64,000 nt of DNA from Branchiostoma lanceolatum (taxonomy: Eukaryota > Chordata > Leptocardii > Amphioxiformes > Branchiostomatidae). Below, piece by piece: positions 1 to 12,700 of the stretch. The number at the start of each line of letters is the position of its first letter. Positions within the stretch are counted from its first letter, which is position 1. Below the pieces are notes generated by a model. It ran no database searches, was not told the DNA's origin, and saw only the letters and a list, made by a program, of their open reading frames with translations. The DNA lies in assembly GCF_035083965.1 (NCBI RefSeq), contig NC_089723.1:39377193-39441192 (forward strand). The letters run 5' to 3'. Both the position numbers and the translations under genes were made by a program.

Positions 1-640
1 CATCAAGGAAGCAGCCTACAATGCCCTCGTGAGATCGACCCTTGAATACGCGAGTACGGTGTGGGACCCGTATACCGCCAAAGACATTCATGCTGTAGAG
101 AAAGTCCAGCGTAGGGCCGCCAGGTGGGTATGCTGCCGCTACCGCCAGTCGTCAAGTGTAGGTGACATGTTACAGGACCTTCAATGGGAATCCCTTCAAA
201 CAAGAAGGAAGAGAGCTAGACTCGCAACCTTCTACAAGGTGCATTACGGTTTCGCCACAGTCGACTCACAGTATCTACCCTCGGTCAGCCGACCAAAACG
301 TCAGACAAGACGGCTCCACCCCTTGTCTTACGACATCCCCTTCTGCAGAACGGCCTACAGACAGTTTTCATTTTTCCCGCGGACAGTTGCAGAGTGGAAC
401 TCTTTGCCTTCAGAGATGGTCGCTGCCCCCTCCCTGGCGTCTTTCAGGGACAGGGTGACCCACCTCCACTAGACCCAGCTAGTCACCAGACACCTTCACC
501 CCCCCCTCACAACCGGTACAGTCAACAGAAAACCTTTCCCAGCACAAGCACTACAGTCAAGAGCAGCAGATTCATCATCAAGTTGATGTTGGCTGCCCAA
601 CCTCGAAGAAGAAGAAGAAGAAATTCCTCTTAGCGCTAAC
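1..640 (+). mobile_element. non-LTR retrotransposon 3' end (CR1/Jockey-like RT C-terminus)
   Basis: An open frame enters at the window edge and stops at about 472. It reads LEYASTVWDPYTAKDI then VEKVQRRAARWV, and later FPRTVAEWNSLP. These are hallmarks of the post-thumb C-terminal part of CR1/L2/Jockey-type reverse transcriptases. The frame is open before the first Met, so position 29 is not a true start. After the stop there are about 140 bp of 3' UTR and a short GAA-repeat tail (603-622), as expected of a 5'-truncated non-LTR copy. The exact clade is inferred. Confidence 0.8.
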
Positions 641-1340
641 CTTTTATCAACAAGTTAAACAGTGCACCGAATCTTAACATCCCGTCTTGAGGACTGCAAC
701 CCTTTCCAGTAGCATGCATGTCGGGTGAGCGACAAAGTCGGGATTCGAACTCCCAACCTATTGGTCCAGAGGTGGCGCTAACCACTGGACTACGCTCACA
801 ACGTAAACGTGAAAAAACTATGAAAAAATCTCCATCTTATGTTTCTAAAGGAAGACAGAAGAAAACTTAAATTGCTCACGCGAGACGGATTAAAACTCTA
901 AGACGGATCAAAATATCTTACCTGTCTTTCGGTTACAGTCAGCGAGATGCAATGTGTCCTTTAAGACTAAAGGGTCACCTGTGACGACAAAGACGATTTG
1001 CACCTGGGAAAAGTACGTCACTGCAGGTGTACGTGGCCGCTAGGTGTCATCAGGGAGGTCTGAATTATACATCAGTGTGCGCACGATGTCGTCTGGTGAC
1101 GTGACTCCACTCATGGCAGCACACGTATATGTACATGCTCTTGAGCTTTTAATTGTGTTCTAAAACCATTTTAAAAAAGGCATTTATAGGAATAGGCATG
1201 CCCCAATCTTGTACAGGGCCATTCAAACGATCGGGTTGTCTTAAGATAAGATGTGAAAACAGCCGACTACACTGTGGTATTTATTTCTCAAGTCCAAAGT
1301 CCACCAAATCTACATCGCTGAAGGCCTGGACAGTTTTGCA
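640..1340. other. intergenic, one SINE remnant only
   Basis: Apart from the tRNA-like stretch at 724-801, no coding or repeat structure is recognisable here. Short open frames lack any familiar domain. Confidence 0.5.
724..801 (-). mobile_element. tRNA-derived SINE head
   Basis: Read on the minus strand it begins GTGAGCGTAGTCCAGTGGTT (A-box-like) and carries the B box GAGTTCGAATCCCG about 45 bases on. The spacing fits a pol III promoter. A plain tRNA is unlikely because the acceptor stem and anticodon arm do not fold convincingly. Confidence 0.55.
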
Positions 1341-1840
1341 AAATAAGTGACGTTGCAGAGTAATGGATGTCACTCGAAACGTCCGGGAGTAATCTCCAAA
1401 TCAAATCCTCACCTCACCTAGTCCCATCCTCATCTGGAGGGTCGGGGACCATGGTCGCTTTCAGCACGAGCTTCCTCCATCCTTCCCTGTCCTTCGCCCT
1501 CTGGGTACATTCTGCAAGTGACCGTCCTGTCCAATCCTTTATGTCGTCTCCCCATCTCCTGCGTGGCCTCCCTCTGCTTCTGTTGCCACAGATCTTCCCT
1601 TGCAGGATGTGGGTTGAGATGTTCTGCGCTCGAGTGACGTGGCCAAAGTACTGCAGCTTCCTTCTCTTTACCATGTTCAGTAGTGTCCTTTGAATCCCCA
1701 GCTCTTCTAGCACTGAGTTGTTTGTTCGATGTTCTGTCCAGCTGACCCTTAGTAGCTTCCTGTAACACTTCATCTCACATCGAATCCAGTTGTCTTTAAA
1801 TACTGTTCGCCTGGATGTCTAATTTTCATCCACGTTTGCA
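1340..1840. mobile_element. MITE copy split by an RTE insertion
   Basis: The left flank (1358-1408) contains GGATGTCACTCGAAACGTCC. The right flank (1782-1833) contains CCAGTTG and CTGGATGTCTAATTTTCATC. Together they match consecutive parts of the foldback family seen intact at 4734-5145. The retrotransposon tail lies between them. A candidate target duplication AATCC occurs on both sides. Nesting is inferred from this alignment by eye. Confidence 0.45.
1409..1776 (-). mobile_element. RTE-type retrotransposon 3' end
   Basis: The minus-strand frame carries RVSWTEHRTNNSVLEELG, VKRRKLQYFGHVTRA, GKICGNRSRGRPRRRW and DDIKDWTG. This is the conserved C-terminal tail of RTE-like endonuclease/reverse transcriptase proteins. 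Only about 119 residues remain, so the copy is strongly 5'-truncated. It sits inside a MITE copy. Confidence 0.8.
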
Positions 1841-2640
1841 AAATTCGGCAGGACTTCTCATTTCTATCACCCTGCTGTTTTTGAAAAAGATAATGTCCAC
1901 ACGAAGCTTTTATTGTACGTGTGCATCTTTCTTTACACCATATCAAACCAAGGAAAGGCCGACATTATGGTAAGTCGTTATAGCCAGGTGGTTAAAGGGT
2001 AGGTAATTATCGTGTGTTCCAGTCGGGAGTCAAAGACGTCGCGCTGTTGTGACAACGACACTGCGGTTTTTGATCTACGTCACGTAAACACGCGATTACG
2101 CGGCACAAACATGCGGTGACGCGTCAACATTTGGCGGGAACGGGCATATGACGTACACACGTGGGTGGTTGGAGATTATATGTCAAAGGGCAACAACTTA
2201 CCATGACTGGGAAGTCTATGTATTTTCAATATTCTCTGTAGTCGGTGTAACGCAAACGCCCCTTCTCGTATAGGAACGACCGAGGTTGGACGTGCCGCTA
2301 TAGCTTATAAGCGCGATTAAATCAGGCTAACTTTGTACATGTAGTGTACTGAACATCTTCAAGGGTGGAAACATTGCAAAAAAACATATTTGTTTGCTTT
2401 TTATCTCAAGTACAGTAGAGACAATATAACTTTGCATGCTAATACTCTAGAGCATTATGTTGATAACAGTATGCTGCGTCAGGAATATAACGTTATAAAA
2501 TGGTCTCGTTTTTGCATATACACATGATAGCCAAGTGGCCTGGAATTTATATGGGGATGCCTTGAACACATGGGCAATGGTCATATTCACATTTTGAGGG
2601 TACATGCCTTTGGAATAATTTAATTCATATACAAAGATTG
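1840..2640. other. intergenic, nothing recognised
   Basis: AT-rich sequence with no long open frame, no tandem repeat and no recognisable element. Confidence 0.5.
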
Positions 2641-2647
2641 CAATGGT

Positions 2648-2905
2648 GCAATGGCCTTCTGGGTAGAGTGTTCGCCTTGCACACGGTAGGCCGTGAGTTC
2701 GATCCCCGGCTGGGTCATACCAAAGACTTTAAAAATGGTTAGAACTCAGCATTTGGGAAAGAGTACGGAAGTTAAACACACATCACTACCAGCGGAGTAG
2801 CCCCCTGCTTTAGAGACTTGCACAAAGTTGTGTGGCCCAAGGGCTGCGAATCGGAGATGGGCGCCGCCATATGCTCCACCAAGTGGCGCAGGAAGAGTTT
2901 AACTT
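2648..2905 (+). mobile_element. tRNA-derived SINE, probably full length
   Basis: The head has an A-box-like GGGTAGAGTG and a B box GAGTTCGATCCCC with pol III spacing. The tail ends GGCGCCGCCATATGCTCCAC then AAGTGGCGCAG. A second, internally shorter copy in opposite orientation at 44943-45115 shares both head and tail, which defines the unit. Confidence 0.7.
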
Positions 2906-4733
2906 TAACAAATATTGTTTTCAAAGTGGGAAGACGTGACAAACTAAGGTACGCTCCGACAGAACACGTGTTCCACCCACTGCCGTGTCGCATCCTGCTT
3001 ACGGGTCACAGAGGTCACCGAGCGTTGGGGATTACCTTGCAATTGCAACAGAAGTAGCCGGTGAGCCGTGAAGTCCCAAGGACGGGCTAGACACGATGGG
3101 CATAGATTATCCTCATATAAACGGGACCTGCTTGCATGCGCTTCTACGCAGAGCCTAATCAGCCGTTTTAATGACACTTAATGATATGTTTATTGCAAGT
3201 ACATGCCCGAAGGATAATTGCAAGTACATAACACATGGGTATAATGCTGCAGATAAAGAGCTATTAGGACTCGTTTCTACTACAGTCAACTACTTACTTT
3301 ACATTCTAGAATATACATCGATCTAGTTATATAATATGTTAGGTTTGGCTTCTTCTTTTGAGGCAGTGGAAGACGAAATTACCCACGTAATTCGTAGCCG
3401 GATCGCTCAAATTAAAAGTAGAGTGTAATTGATGCATTCTATGCACGGCGTAATGGTTAGTTGAATGTAGCGTAAAACAAAGCCGGCCTGCTGAATTTTG
3501 CAAAATACGTAGCCGCTGGCTTCCTGAATTTAGCACGGAATGTTGACGGTACCACAAAGGAACTTTTCGTGGCAGCCATTTTATTTCAGACGATAGTTGC
3601 TCACATTATTTAATATCACAGTCGGGCAATGTACCTTTCATTTATAACAGGCTACTCCGAACAGCAATTTATGAACTGCAAGTACATGACCATGTGTGTT
3701 TGGTTTTGGTTTTCTAATAGTCACACAATGTTCATTATTTTTCTGCGGTCAGTCGATGGACCAAGAAAACGTCTAGTTGTAATGCTAATCAGATCCGCTA
3801 GGTTATACCCCTCGCTCCCTCTGTACCGTTGTGCCAATCGGGTCTGTAGGAAAGTTTCTACCTAAAAACTATCCGTGCCATTTGGTGTAAGTTGATGTTT
3901 GCAGTGCCCTAGTCCGAAAGGCATCATTTCAGTCGTCACAGACCGTCAATGTTTGAGTCTGATCGACAGATATGCTGCCTTAATTCATTTTTAAATCATT
4001 TTTGCAAGAAACACCCGGGACAATTTTGCACGAAGTGCATTGTGTAGGACACCGAAAATCAAAACGTCCTTTGAATTTCCTTCACCAGATGAAATAGGGC
4101 TTTATCCTATCCCAATGAAACTACAGTCACAAAAAATAGAGTTCGATTTTTGTAGGGGTATATATATGGCCTCCGTCGATCAGTATTGACCATGGTAAAA
4201 TCCTAATTCACAACAGCCCTACAGCATCGACTATGGCTAAACAGCCCTATACGAGAATGGCAGTCTCTGTAGGGGTAACGTTAGAACTAGAGGAACACAT
4301 TCAGTGGTTGCCAATGAAATAAAAACACGTCTGCTGTTTAGACACAAGATGTGACCTTTTATTGATCGACCAGAATGTTGCCGACAACAAACATCGTCCG
4401 CCGTACAAACACTTTATAATTGTCGTCTCACCTCATGCGCACAAACTGACGCACACGGTTCTACCATACACTACTGTCTGACGCTCGGCACTAGATTGTT
4501 GCCATAGCAACAACGGCTATTTTACGCTATCCGACATTTTCATCATCTTGGATAAACAAACAGCTATCACCTGGTATACCTTGATGTCCCTTCCAATATA
4601 AACATGGCTGATATTTCATCTTTGTTATGGCTATACATATATGGGTTCACAAAAGCAAGAAAACATACTCTGTGGGTACAAAATTGAACTATTTCTGTGA
4701 CCATTAAAATTTGTCAAATAATCTTCCTTATTC
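2906..4733. other. intergenic, no gene recognised
   Basis: No coding exon or clear repeat is visible. Poly(A)-signal complements (TTTATT near 4357) could serve the ETS gene upstream on the minus strand, but this is not supported by anything else. Confidence 0.4.
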
Positions 4734-5145
4734 ACCAAAAAAGCAATTACTCAAACAACTGGATATGATTTTGGAAACGGTCAGACGTTTCAAGTAGCAT
4801 CCACTACTTTTCGTCAGTGACTGTGAGCAAGATCAGTTGAACAGCAGGTTTATAACCACGAACTATGAATTGAAACAATAGAAGCTATTGTCCCCTTTTA
4901 CTTCAACCTTGTCTTGAGTTGTCTAATTGGACTATCTAAAAAATTGTCTTCTCCTTATTTGCATATCAATTCATAATTCGTGGTTATAAACCTGCTGTTC
5001 AACTGATCTTGCTCACAGTCACTGACGAAAAGTAGTGGATGCTACTTAAAACGTCTGACCGTTTCCAAAATCATATCCAGTTGTTTGAGTAATTTCTTTT
5101 TTGGTATATCTTATTACCTGGATGTCTAATCTTCATCGACGAATC
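4734..5145. mobile_element. foldback MITE with ~139-bp inverted arms
   Basis: Positions 4734-4872 and 4967-5105 are near-perfect inverted copies (for example GATCAGTTGAACAGCAGG against CCTGCTGTTCAACTGATC) around a loop of about 94 bp. The right arm continues into TACCTGGATGTCTAATCTTC. Partial relatives occur at 1340-1840, 14305-14365, 34040-34105 and 59625-59705. No transposase is encoded. MITEs of this kind are known in amphioxus. Confidence 0.85.
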
Positions 5146-5434
5146 TCCCTTATTCCCTCCATCCATACTAAAAGAGAAATGATTCGAAAATTTTGTTCTG
5201 ATAAAAAAAACAAATCACAAAGCTATGTCTACTTTGGTTACGAGCCATTTGTTATAAGCTTCTGAATTGTGGTCATGCGTTCTTGATCACCGCATTCAAC
5301 ATTTCAACATTCTAAAAAATTGTTTTGCACCTGCTGATGAAGATAAATATTGTGACTCAACTTGAAAAGAAATGAAATGAGTGTATAAACAAGTCGCCTT
5401 GTGCGACCGATTTAAGTATAGCTTTGTCAAAATA

Positions 5435-5745
5435 GCCTCTGGGTCCATACTGTAAGTGCTCTACTAGTGTTTGCTTACTGCAGTGGATTTATAGCTTGTG
5501 GCAGAAATTACAAAACAACTAAAACAAAGCTGAGTGAAACTTTCATTTTGCATGGTATAGACTACGTAAAATTGCACCTTTGTCACTGGGTTCATACTGT
5601 ATGTATTCTACAGGCGTTTGCTTAGTACATTGGATTTGTACATTGTGGCAGACTTACAAAACAACTATAATAAAGTCGAATGAAAATTTCATTTTGCATG
5701 GTATAGACCATGTAACATTGCACCTTCGTCACATTTAAGTCTCTC
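5435..5745. repeat. direct duplication, two ~155-bp units
   Basis: Two diverged head-to-tail copies start near 5440 and 5600. Both run from CATACTGTA through TTTGCTTA, GTGGCAGA, TTACAAAACAACTA and TTTCATTTTGCATGGTATAGA to a GCACCTT end. Confidence 0.75.
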
Positions 5746-5754
5746 TAACTCCCC

Positions 5755-5975
5755 ATTTCCGCTGGAGACTGCAACCACGCTACGAACTCTGAGCGACCAA
5801 AGGTTTTCCAGATCGCTCAACAAACGTCATGGACAAAGAACGAATTTTTGTGTGTTTTGTTATGTTTTAAATCATACTTTTTCACCTTGCATCATATTCA
5901 ATGATGAAATCAAGGGTCACCCAAGTGCAATTTTCGTCGCTGCACAGTCGCTCAGGAATGGCCGTAAAGTGGAAA
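5755..5975. mobile_element. dispersed short repeat (GCGACCAAAG family), copy 1
   Basis: It shares GAGCGACCAAA, TTTTAAATCATACT, GCATCATATTCAATGA and a closing GTCGCTCAG with copies at 20780-21005, 24300-24500 and 49560-49805. The ends carry inverted GAGCGACC/GGTCGCTC-like motifs, suggesting a MITE. Confidence 0.55.
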
Positions 5976-6106
5976 GATGGCCTCACGTGTACGTGCATTA
6001 TGTCACAATTCTCTTATGCACGATACAGTGGGGGCCTTTCTCCCTATAGAATTCAATCAAACGCACATTGTTCACAGTGGAAAAGCGGCCTAACCAAACG
6101 TCGTGT

Positions 6107-6282
6107 CTAGTTCTTGACAAACTGGTAGACCAGCCTCTGCGCCTGGTCGGGTTTTCGGATGATGCCTTTCTTGTAGTACTGCCGGATGGAGCGGGACAAC
6201 TTGTCGTAGTTCATGGCGGGGCGAGACTTCCGGATGCCCCACAGTCTGGCTACCTGCACAGAGTCCTCGATTTTAAAGATGC
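6107..6282 (-). CDS. SPDEF: SPDEF-like exon 6: C-terminal half of ETS domain
   Basis: It begins after AATTCCAG and encodes GIFKIEDSVQVARLWG, then the recognition helix MNYDKLSRSIRQYYKK, and stops at TAG (6109-6107). These residues match the SPDEF subclass rather than other ETS groups, which usually read ALRYYYDK at the recognition helix. Confidence 0.93.
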
Positions 6283-6356
6283 CTGGAATTAAATGGAAGA
6301 GAACGGGTTATGTCAAGTGCTAACAGAGGCCATGGTCAGTCTTTGGCATCAAGACA

Positions 6357-6392
<36 letters not shown>

Positions 6393-6613
6393 ATGTATGA
6401 GTGTGTGTGTGTGTGTGTGTGTTTATGTATGAGTGTGTGTGTGTGTGTGTGTGTGTTTATGTATGAGTGTGTGTGTGTGTGTGTGTGTCACGATATGTGT
6501 GTGTGTGTGTGTATGTGTGTGTGTGCGTGCGCGCGCGTGTGTATGTGTGTTTATGTATGAGTGTGTATGTGTGTATGTATGTATGTGTGTGTGTGTGTGT
6601 GTATGTTTATGTA

Positions 6614-6671
<58 letters not shown>

Positions 6672-6676
6672 CGTGC

Positions 6677-6717
<41 letters not shown>

Positions 6718-9700
6718 GCGACTCAAGAAGATGTCGTGAAAAATAGTGTAGAGTTGACTTAAGAACTCCTACACTCCTCCCACGAAGTTAAGGACCAGGA
6801 TCCTACAAACGTGGCCTTTCTTAATTTCTTAAACTAGAAGGACGGGCCGAACATGTTCGCTGTGGTGGATTTAGCACCGGTTGCGCGAGCGAACGATATT
6901 GTATGGGGCGACCTGGGCCTTCTGCACCGGGGCAAGAAATGTCATTCGAGTGTGATAACTTGAAAAAGAACAGGTAAATACTTAGGATTTACTGCGTGTA
7001 CTCTATAAATGATTGCATAGACAACACACACAGAACTTCATGTAAGGGCCTTGCCCCATGTACACTGCATATCCGATTGTGGTCGTTTGTGGTGGCAGAC
7101 CGAGGGCGGACAAGGCGTAAGACGTCTACGAAAGTCCGACACTCTCAGACACGAATCCCACTTCCGGAAACAACTCTTCCTTTCAAGATCTCGTGGGAAC
7201 TGAAGCAGCGCGTGGTCACGTTCCTCCAGTCACACGGGAACATGGCAGGTAGGAGAGACATATACAGACAAAACTGACCAACAAGACTACTCAGGGCACA
7301 GATAAGATCTGGTCTATGTGGACGGGTGGTCACTGAAGACAGGATTCTCAATACCTGTGCCCATGGGAAAAAGTAAGCGACCACCGAAAAAAGGTGGTCC
7401 TTATGTAGAGGTGGTCACTTACACAGGTTTGACTGTATATCAATGGCCAGGTGGTCCTCATGTAGAGGTGGTCACTTGTACAGGTTTGACTGTATATCAA
7501 TGGCCAGGTGGTCCTTATGTAGTGGTGGACACATATACAGATTTGACTGTATATCAATGGCCAGGTGGTCCTTATGTAATGGTGGACACTAGTACAGGTT
7601 TGACTGTATATCAATGGCCAGGTGGTCCTTATGTAGTGGTGGACACTTGTACAGGTTTGACTGTAACAGCTTAGAAAATAGAACATGTCCGACGGGCGTC
7701 ACACGGGTATGAAATATTGAGTAGTTGCGAACGTGAACGATGGACAATTGATATCAACATGCACAGGCTATACTGCGTATTCAAAATAGGAGCCTAAAAA
7801 GACTAAAAAGGCAATATACAGTATACAGTAGGCCATAAGGTTTCGATTGCTGGCCTTTAGACCAGCCTGAGATGTTTTGGTGACCGATAGTTATTTTTTC
7901 TACGGTCTTGAATACCACTTTTTAAGCCCACAAACATTTTTGGATATCCCTTAGACAATTTTTCCCATTGACACAAGAATCAAGAATCCTGTCTGTAGTG
8001 ACCACCTTTCCACATAGACCAGGTTGTATCGGCCGGTCCCTTGAGTGGACATTTCTACTGTAGTTCCAACCCTACAGTGCGACATAATGTCCGTGTGCGA
8101 TTGAGTCACCTCAGCTGACTCAGGTCTTAATGGATCCGTGATCACAAGGAACTACCTTTGTTCCCGATTTTTTCATCATTGAAGTTATCACCAGTTGGGA
8201 GTTTATTAAACAGGCTCTTAGCTTCAGAACTAAATCTTATCGGCCGACATTTCGGTAATCTTTCGGCTACCTTCCTCAGTATAGCATGATCGATCATTTT
8301 CAGATAGCAACCTGATACCATTTTTTTCTTTTCTTTTCTTTTCAGCAACGAATTCAGTTGACTGTCTAAAAGTTATGCATGATCTTAATAGCTTTTGCCA
8401 AGTTTGTCGGAGAGTAATTGTAAGTAAGTAATAAGTATTGCTCAGTAAGTAGAATTCTAAGATTTATATTTCCATTTTCTGGTTTGTACTGGACCGTACG
8501 AAAGTCGCTGTACTTTTTGTTGTGTCAATAAAGCTTCCCTGTAAACACTGCGTGGGTATTTGTGACTGTCATGCACAGACGGGTAACATGGAGGGTCCTG
8601 ATCAGCCATTCTACTTTGGAGAAAGTCGACTAATCGTACTCCTCCATGCTCTTAAGGTGTCAAGGTGATCTTGTGGTTAGGATTGTTGACTAAGAATCTA
8701 AATGTTCTGGGTTCGAATCCCTACTAGGTCCCAATGTTGTGTTATTAAAAAAAAGAGGTTTACAACTATTTTCTCACTCTTCTCAGGTAAAAATGAGTAC
8801 CTAGCTTTGAGTAGAGACATCCTCTTGGATGGGACAACTCATCGAGTATGTTAAAGAATACACCACACTTATCCAAAAGAGTATGGGTCGATCCAGTGTG
8901 ATTAGATCAAACCTTACAGTCCGGTCTGACACAGTTTGCTCTTACTGTGCAGAACTGCGGGTTGCTTGAAAAGAGAGCTTCCCTTTTAAACCTTGGGTGG
9001 ACAAATCTGTACTCCTATGACCAGTCGATTCTGGCTATTCTGGCCAATTCCTACAATGTTCTCAGTCCGCCAACGCGTTTGTTTGGTTCGACTCTGGTGT
9101 TTACCGGTTGTGCGGAACAAAAAAAAGAAATCGTCAGCAGAAACCCCCCCCCACACACACACACATACCTCATACCTGCGGTGACGTCACACACCTGACA
9201 GATAGTGTCACTCTGTGGGAACCCTGGAGATAAAGGGTCACCACCGTAAATTACCCGACAGGGCCGAGATTTCACACCCGATACCCCAGTGATTTATCTA
9301 CAGACAGGGCCCGGTGTCTGGCGGAGCGGAGCTCGTTCTAGTGACCAGCGACAATAGAAGAAATGGAAACTGTTGACAAAACAGGCTTTAATTCTTGAAG
9401 TTCAAGGTAGCCTGTTCTGGGGCTTGATCCAGCTCGATCAGCAAATGTCGCTTAATGAATCAAAAGTGATTCGTTAGCATTGGCGTACTGAATGGAGGAA
9501 GCTTGCAGCCCGATATGCCACTAGGGAGGATTAAGTCTAAGTAAGTCGTTAGCATTTGGTACACAAAAACTGGGAACCTAGCCTCCTTCGCCGACTTATA
9601 AATTTCTTTCTGCACGATACTTTCTATAAGAGAAAAGTTGTCAACAGATTCAGGGATGCAAGCAGTGTATACCATCCATGGCAGATCAAATAATCAAAGA

Positions 9701-12700
9701 TATTAATATCCAGGGCGAGTGAGTGAATGAATGCATGAGTGAGTGCGTAAGTAAGTGTGTGAACAAACGAACGAACGAATGAATGAATGAATGAACAGAG
9801 TACAATGTGAATGGCAGACATCGCATCAACTATGAGCCCTTTTCTGCTACTCTATCAATCTACGCGTCATTATTCAAATGTTTTATTGTTTTTTTACTAT
9901 TTTTTCATACTCAACAAGTAACTGGGAGTATACGAATCATATGACTTGAGTACGTCGTTTCGTTACCTTATCTACTTGATATATTTTGTAATATTTTGTA
10001 CTCTGGAAAAACAAACAAACAAACAAACAAAAACTGCACCTTTTCCTCTGTCCATCCAGCGTATAAACCGGCTGTACGCCTCTGGCTGGGAGAGAAGCTC
10101 GCGCAGAAACTGCCATAGATGCACTGCTGTAAGAAGGACAAAACCGAACAAAAGGAGAAAATAAATAAATCAACAAAAACTGTCATAGATGAACTGCTGT
10201 ATCGAGGAAAGGTATCAACAAAAAGAGAAAATAAATGAAAACTGCCATAGGTGAGCTGCTGTATGGAAGACAAAACCAAACAAAAGGAGAAATAAGTAAA
10301 TAAATGAACAAAACTGCCATAGATGAACTGCTGTATCGAGGACAGAAATCAAGAAACGGCGAAAAAGGAATAAAGAAATAGATAAAAACTGCCATAGATG
10401 AACTGCTGTAGGGAAGACAAAAAAAGGGAAGATTTAGTACACACCGCAGCAGCAGGTGCACTGATGTTGGGAAAACACAGAAAGAAAGACCGCATCCAAG
10501 CATAAAGACAAAAAGGTCATATGTGTCATACTCTCTTATTAATATTTTGTTATAACAATGGTATCCTTTCTCAATTAAGATATGATTGATCCAACAATTG
10601 ATCTTATATCGCTCCACTTTTATTGTATTGTGGCAATCCAATAAATGATACAAAAATGAAGAAAAGGGCAATTAAGTGTATCTTTGCACATACGCAATGC
10701 TTGATGGAATTCTAAGGTGGTTGAAAGGACATGGAATTGCCAGGGAATGTGACACGTACACATATCAGCGGGATTTATCAGGAAAGGCTGAAAAGAATGA
10801 AACTTTGGCAACAATACAAAGATGCATTTTATTTTTTTCAAACCGGGCTCTATGTGCAAATTTAGTTGACTAAAGTTACACTGAAAATACCCCATGAGTT
10901 GACTGCTTGAGGTTGTTGCCTACAGCAATTATAATCATTAACAAATGAAGAAAAATTATAACACAAAAAATCACAGTTTTCGGTACGGGGTGTATTTTGT
11001 TAGTCAAATAAAATCTGGACAAAAAAAAAAGAACAAAAATATCTCAGCAAGTCAGCATAATAGTTACTTAGGGACAATGGAACTTTCATATTGTTCCCGT
11101 CAAAGTGCAGGGTAGCGAGGAAAATCTAACCATGTAACAATCTGAACAACTCATGTCTGTTATCTGTACCATTCATGCATATATTATGCATATTCCGTTA
11201 TTGGGCTGATGGAAATAGCAATAAGACGGGCATCAAAAGGCCAGATTTTGTTTAACGTGACCAGAAATAACACAACAATGCTGCCGATCCCGGATCTTAC
11301 GCGAGGTCAGCTGTCAAATTATACTGCAGGAGAAATAACTCCATTGTCTGATTGTCTGACGTTGTACCCTCTGATAAATCTTACCCTCTCAAAAAAGATA
11401 CTGAGAGATAGCTCAAGAATTCTATTTGTTATTTATTCCTCTTTTTCGTGCTTACTTCGCTGGTGCTCCCATTGTTCGTCATTGTGCAATTCTGAAATCT
11501 TATCGTCTAACGTATGGAGTACCACATGTGTGTCGTTATAACATTAGAAACCAAATTTCACACTCAGCATTTTACACATAATATTCATGAAACATCGTGC
11601 TTGAAATGCAGCCCAAAGCCTGCAAAGCCTTTGTGTTACGCCGATGGGTGGTTTTATCGGCCGCCATACGATACAGATACAGGATATGACTACCAAGTGT
11701 CTGTGCTTTCTTCATCATTTGTAGCATTTCACGAATATAAAAAGAGTAATAAGGCTTATAAAGAATACTGTTGTTTTCCTTTTTTTCCGCCCCAACAACG
11801 GAAACAACGACGCAGAGGATTGCGCATGCATAAGCATAGCTTGCCAATAATAGAAATAAAGTGCATTACTACAGCCCCCTCCCTCTGCCTGTATTTCTTT
11901 CATCTTTAATAACCATAGAAAGAGGTTTTGCTTTTCTGCTGCTGTGTGTTTATACTGCACACGCCGTTAAAGCTTTTTGACCTTTCTTATTGATTGATCG
12001 CCCACCTGTTCTCTGTAATTGCCCACTGAAGGCAGGCGGAAAGTTTACCAACATAGATTAAATCATAACAGTTCTCCCATCAAAACAAATCGATACGTTT
12101 GTGGTCACAACAAGTTGACCTTTCCATCGAATTCCTCGGGTGAAGAAGCTATAACTTTTGATAAAGTAAAAAAACACTGTGTACGGAGGCACAAGCCAAC
12201 ATCTCCCAGTCTCATACATTTTTTGTATATTATATATAGATCTAGTTATTCTACGTGAACGATAAACAATGTGCAAGTGCTGGGTTCGGTTTTCCATTGC
12301 GCTGTAGTACATGTATTAGTCAGTCACATTTCCAACCATTTATTGTTACTTTTTTGTAGACTTCCTGTGATGCCGGTTTATATTGGGGCTTGACCGAACC
12401 ACAGCTGGTTGATTCTACTTCGGACTCAGAATCCGCTCGGGTCCAAGCCGTAACCCAATCGTGCAAGCATCGGCAGGGCCCCGGCCGGGAGCCGAGTGAT
12501 TCTACTGGCTTTTACGTTGTTTGTGATATTGGAGTTTTTTGACGTCCAACTGAACGTAAAACAAACGATTTTCTTGCTTTTTATTCCGTCTTAACATATG
12601 GATAGCGCTAGACACCCCCTGTTGCGATAGGTGCATTACATGAATCTTTGTTAAAGTGTCTGCACTATGGAACACGCGACCATCTTGGTCTTATTGGACA

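Larger units (their letters stand above)
8346..10039. other. intron 5 sequence with one SINE and low-complexity patches
   Basis: Holds the SINE at 8657 and a degenerate GAAT-type tetranucleotide patch (9717-9800). No other structure recognised. Confidence 0.5.

Noticed and set aside
6357-6762. Cys/Val-rich open frames (CVCVCV)
   Set aside because: Translation of a GT microsatellite; no protein evidence. The same holds for 46878-47365.
7318-7686. Repetitive frames with PGGPYVVVDTCTG
   Set aside because: A 57-bp period is divisible by three, so the frames stay open by chance; no start context, no splice partner.
10183-10671. 162-codon minus frame with repeated SSMAVF
   Set aside because: Out-of-frame reading through the intronic acceptor repeat.
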